From contig CAVWNF010000003.1 of NCBI GenBank assembly GCA_963756365.1, forward strand, positions 1,116,001 through 1,180,000: a DNA stretch of 64,000 bases, in the 5' to 3' direction. The translations under genes were made by a program, and so were the position numbers. The notes beneath the pieces were generated by a model. That model ran no database searches and had not been told where the DNA came from. It saw only the letters and a list, made by a program, of their open reading frames with translations. Position 1 is the first letter of the stretch. Every line of letters begins with the position of its first letter. Positions 62,915 to 64,000 of this stretch are shown in pieces. The DNA is from WHTI01 sp963756365 (GTDB taxonomy: Bacteria; Actinomycetota; CADDZG01; WHSQ01).

Positions 62915-64000
62915 TCAAATGGGTGAGGACGACGGAGCGCGCGTCTCGCGCCGTGTGAAAGCTCCAGCGAGGGCGATGCCGAGGGTCGAGGCGACCAGGG
63001 CGAACATCGCGGCCCGCAGGCTGATGTGGTCGGCGAGCCAGCCCATGATCGGGGGCCCGAACACGAAGCCGGAGTAGCCGACGGTCGTGACCGCACCGAT
63101 CGCGAGGCCGGCGTCGACCTCGGTCATCCCCGCGACCCCGAACGCAGCGGGGGCCGCTGCCGAGAGGAAGAACCCGAGACCGAGGAACGCGAGGCTGGCG
63201 ACGACGGGGCTCGAGGTCGCAACCGCAACCGAACCGAACGCCAGCGAGCCCAGCGCGGAGATGAGGATCGTGCGCCGGTGGCCGAGCCCGTACAGCGCGC
63301 GCGCCAGCGAACATCCGGCCGAGCGCGATCGCGGTGGCGAAGGCGGCGAACCCGAGGGCCCCGGCCATGATCGACGCGCCGAGGGTCTGCTCGAGGAAGA
63401 TCACCGCCCACACGTCCATCGAGCCCTCGACGAAGAAGGCGAACAGGACGACGAGGGCCGGAACGATGAGGTATGGCGTCGTGCGGAACGCGCGCAGGGA
63501 GAACGTGCCGGCAGCGTCGCCCCCGGTCGTGCGGCGCAAGACGGGGGAGGTCCACGCCGCGATCGCCGCGATCCCCTGGAGTACGCCCGCGCCGACGAGC
63601 AACTGGAGGGACGTGGCCCCGTTGGTCGCGGCGATGCCCGCGGCGACCGCACCGAGCGCGCCGCCGGCCCCGTAGCCGGCATGGACCCACTGCAGCACCG
63701 GGCGCTTCGAGACGACCTCGATCTGGTGCCCGACGGCGTTCGAGAAGACGTCGACCATCCCGGTGCCGAACCCGACCGCTATCCACCCCAGCGCCAGGCC
63801 CCCGGTCGGCAGGACCCCGAGGAGGGCATCGCCGACCGCGTGGATGCCGAGGGCGAGCCCGAGGGAGCGGTGCCGCGGCCACGTCTCGAGGCGGGGGGCG
63901 ACGAACGCCATGACGGCGATCGCTACCACCGAGATCAGGGCGAAGCCGAGGCTGACCTCGCCCGGGGTGTAGTCGTGGCGGTCGAGGAACCGGGGGAACG
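62915..64000 (-). CDS. Major facilitator superfamily transporter, 5' end beyond the window (apparent frameshift near 63310)
   Basis: The frame is open at the window edge (FPRFLDRHDYTPGEV, then LGFALISVVAIAVMAFVAPR), so the N-terminus is missing. Hydrophobic segments follow at regular spacing, including a second-half start PYLIVPALVVLFAFFVEGSM. Another frame supplies the last helices (AIGAVTTVGYSGFVFGPPIM, GWLADHISLRAAMFALVAST) and the stop at 62915. The break is near 63310. The overall pattern resembles FucP/NarK-type or YbjJ-like MFS carriers; substrate unknown. Confidence 0.8.

Overview
The window reads as a chromosomal contig from an uncultured, GC-rich actinobacterium (Actinomycetota) outside the well-studied genera. 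The evidence is the gene order pyrR-pyrB-pyrC-carA-carB-pyrF-(pyrE)-mihF-gmk-rpoZ-coaBC-metK-priA-def-fmt-rpe-rib, which from memory is close to the Mycobacterium tuberculosis order. Also actinobacterial are MihF, a helicase-dead PriA, a DUF1844 gene beside infC and an actinobacterial-looking 16S rRNA. A pilMNO cluster fused to an aro-pepP-efp-nusB block suggests a deep-branching lineage. The lineage call is inference; the 16S gene would settle it.

Layout. 1-3630: end of a type IV pilus-associated gene, a small helix-turn-helix protein and pilM-pilN-pilO plus a PilP-like gene. 3667-8934: aroC, a fused aroK-aroB, aroQ, an M24 peptidase, efp and nusB, almost all overlapping by 1-4 bases. 8931-10767: a frameshifted sensor kinase. 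10836-22004: a complete pyrimidine operon behind a PyrR-binding attenuator, interrupted between carA and carB by a repeat pair, a 35-residue ORF and a glyoxalase-fold gene. 22120-30764: mihF, gmk, rpoZ, coaBC, metK, priA, def, fmt, rpe and a receiver-GGDEF protein. 30864-34545: an FMN riboswitch and ribD-ribE-ribBA-ribH. 34556-47571: hisG, DUF1844 (minus strand), infC-rpmI-rplT, an rRNA methyltransferase, a soluble kinase, pheST, argF, a DNA glycosylase, a class A PBP (minus strand) and tyrS. 48067-50011: an isolated 16S rRNA gene. 50174-53202: a decayed LAGLIDADG endonuclease and small accessory genes. 53301-59540: a Tad/Flp pilus locus. 59542-64000: a Rieske oxygenase divergent from an aldehyde dehydrogenase, a putative lipoprotein and a partial MFS transporter.

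The most important observation is in the 16S rRNA gene. Its universally conserved 1391-1407 block is split by about 417 bases. The insertion has the architecture and conserved strings of an ORF-less group IIC-type self-splicing intron: a domain V with a CGC triad and two-base bulge, a tiny domain IV hairpin and a plausible exon-binding loop. The 16S gene stands alone. It has its own long flanking processing stem and its own terminator, and no 23S, 5S or tRNA is adjacent. About 160 bases downstream lies the wreck of a single-motif LAGLIDADG homing endonuclease gene. An intron in the decoding centre of a bacterial SSU rRNA, in an unlinked rRNA unit beside a dead homing endonuclease, is the candidate undescribed system here.

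Caution: about ten single-base frameshifts break otherwise intact, mostly essential genes (pyrB, priA, ribBA, ribH, cpaF and others). That pattern is more easily explained by indel errors in the assembly than by gene loss, so those genes are annotated as likely functional.
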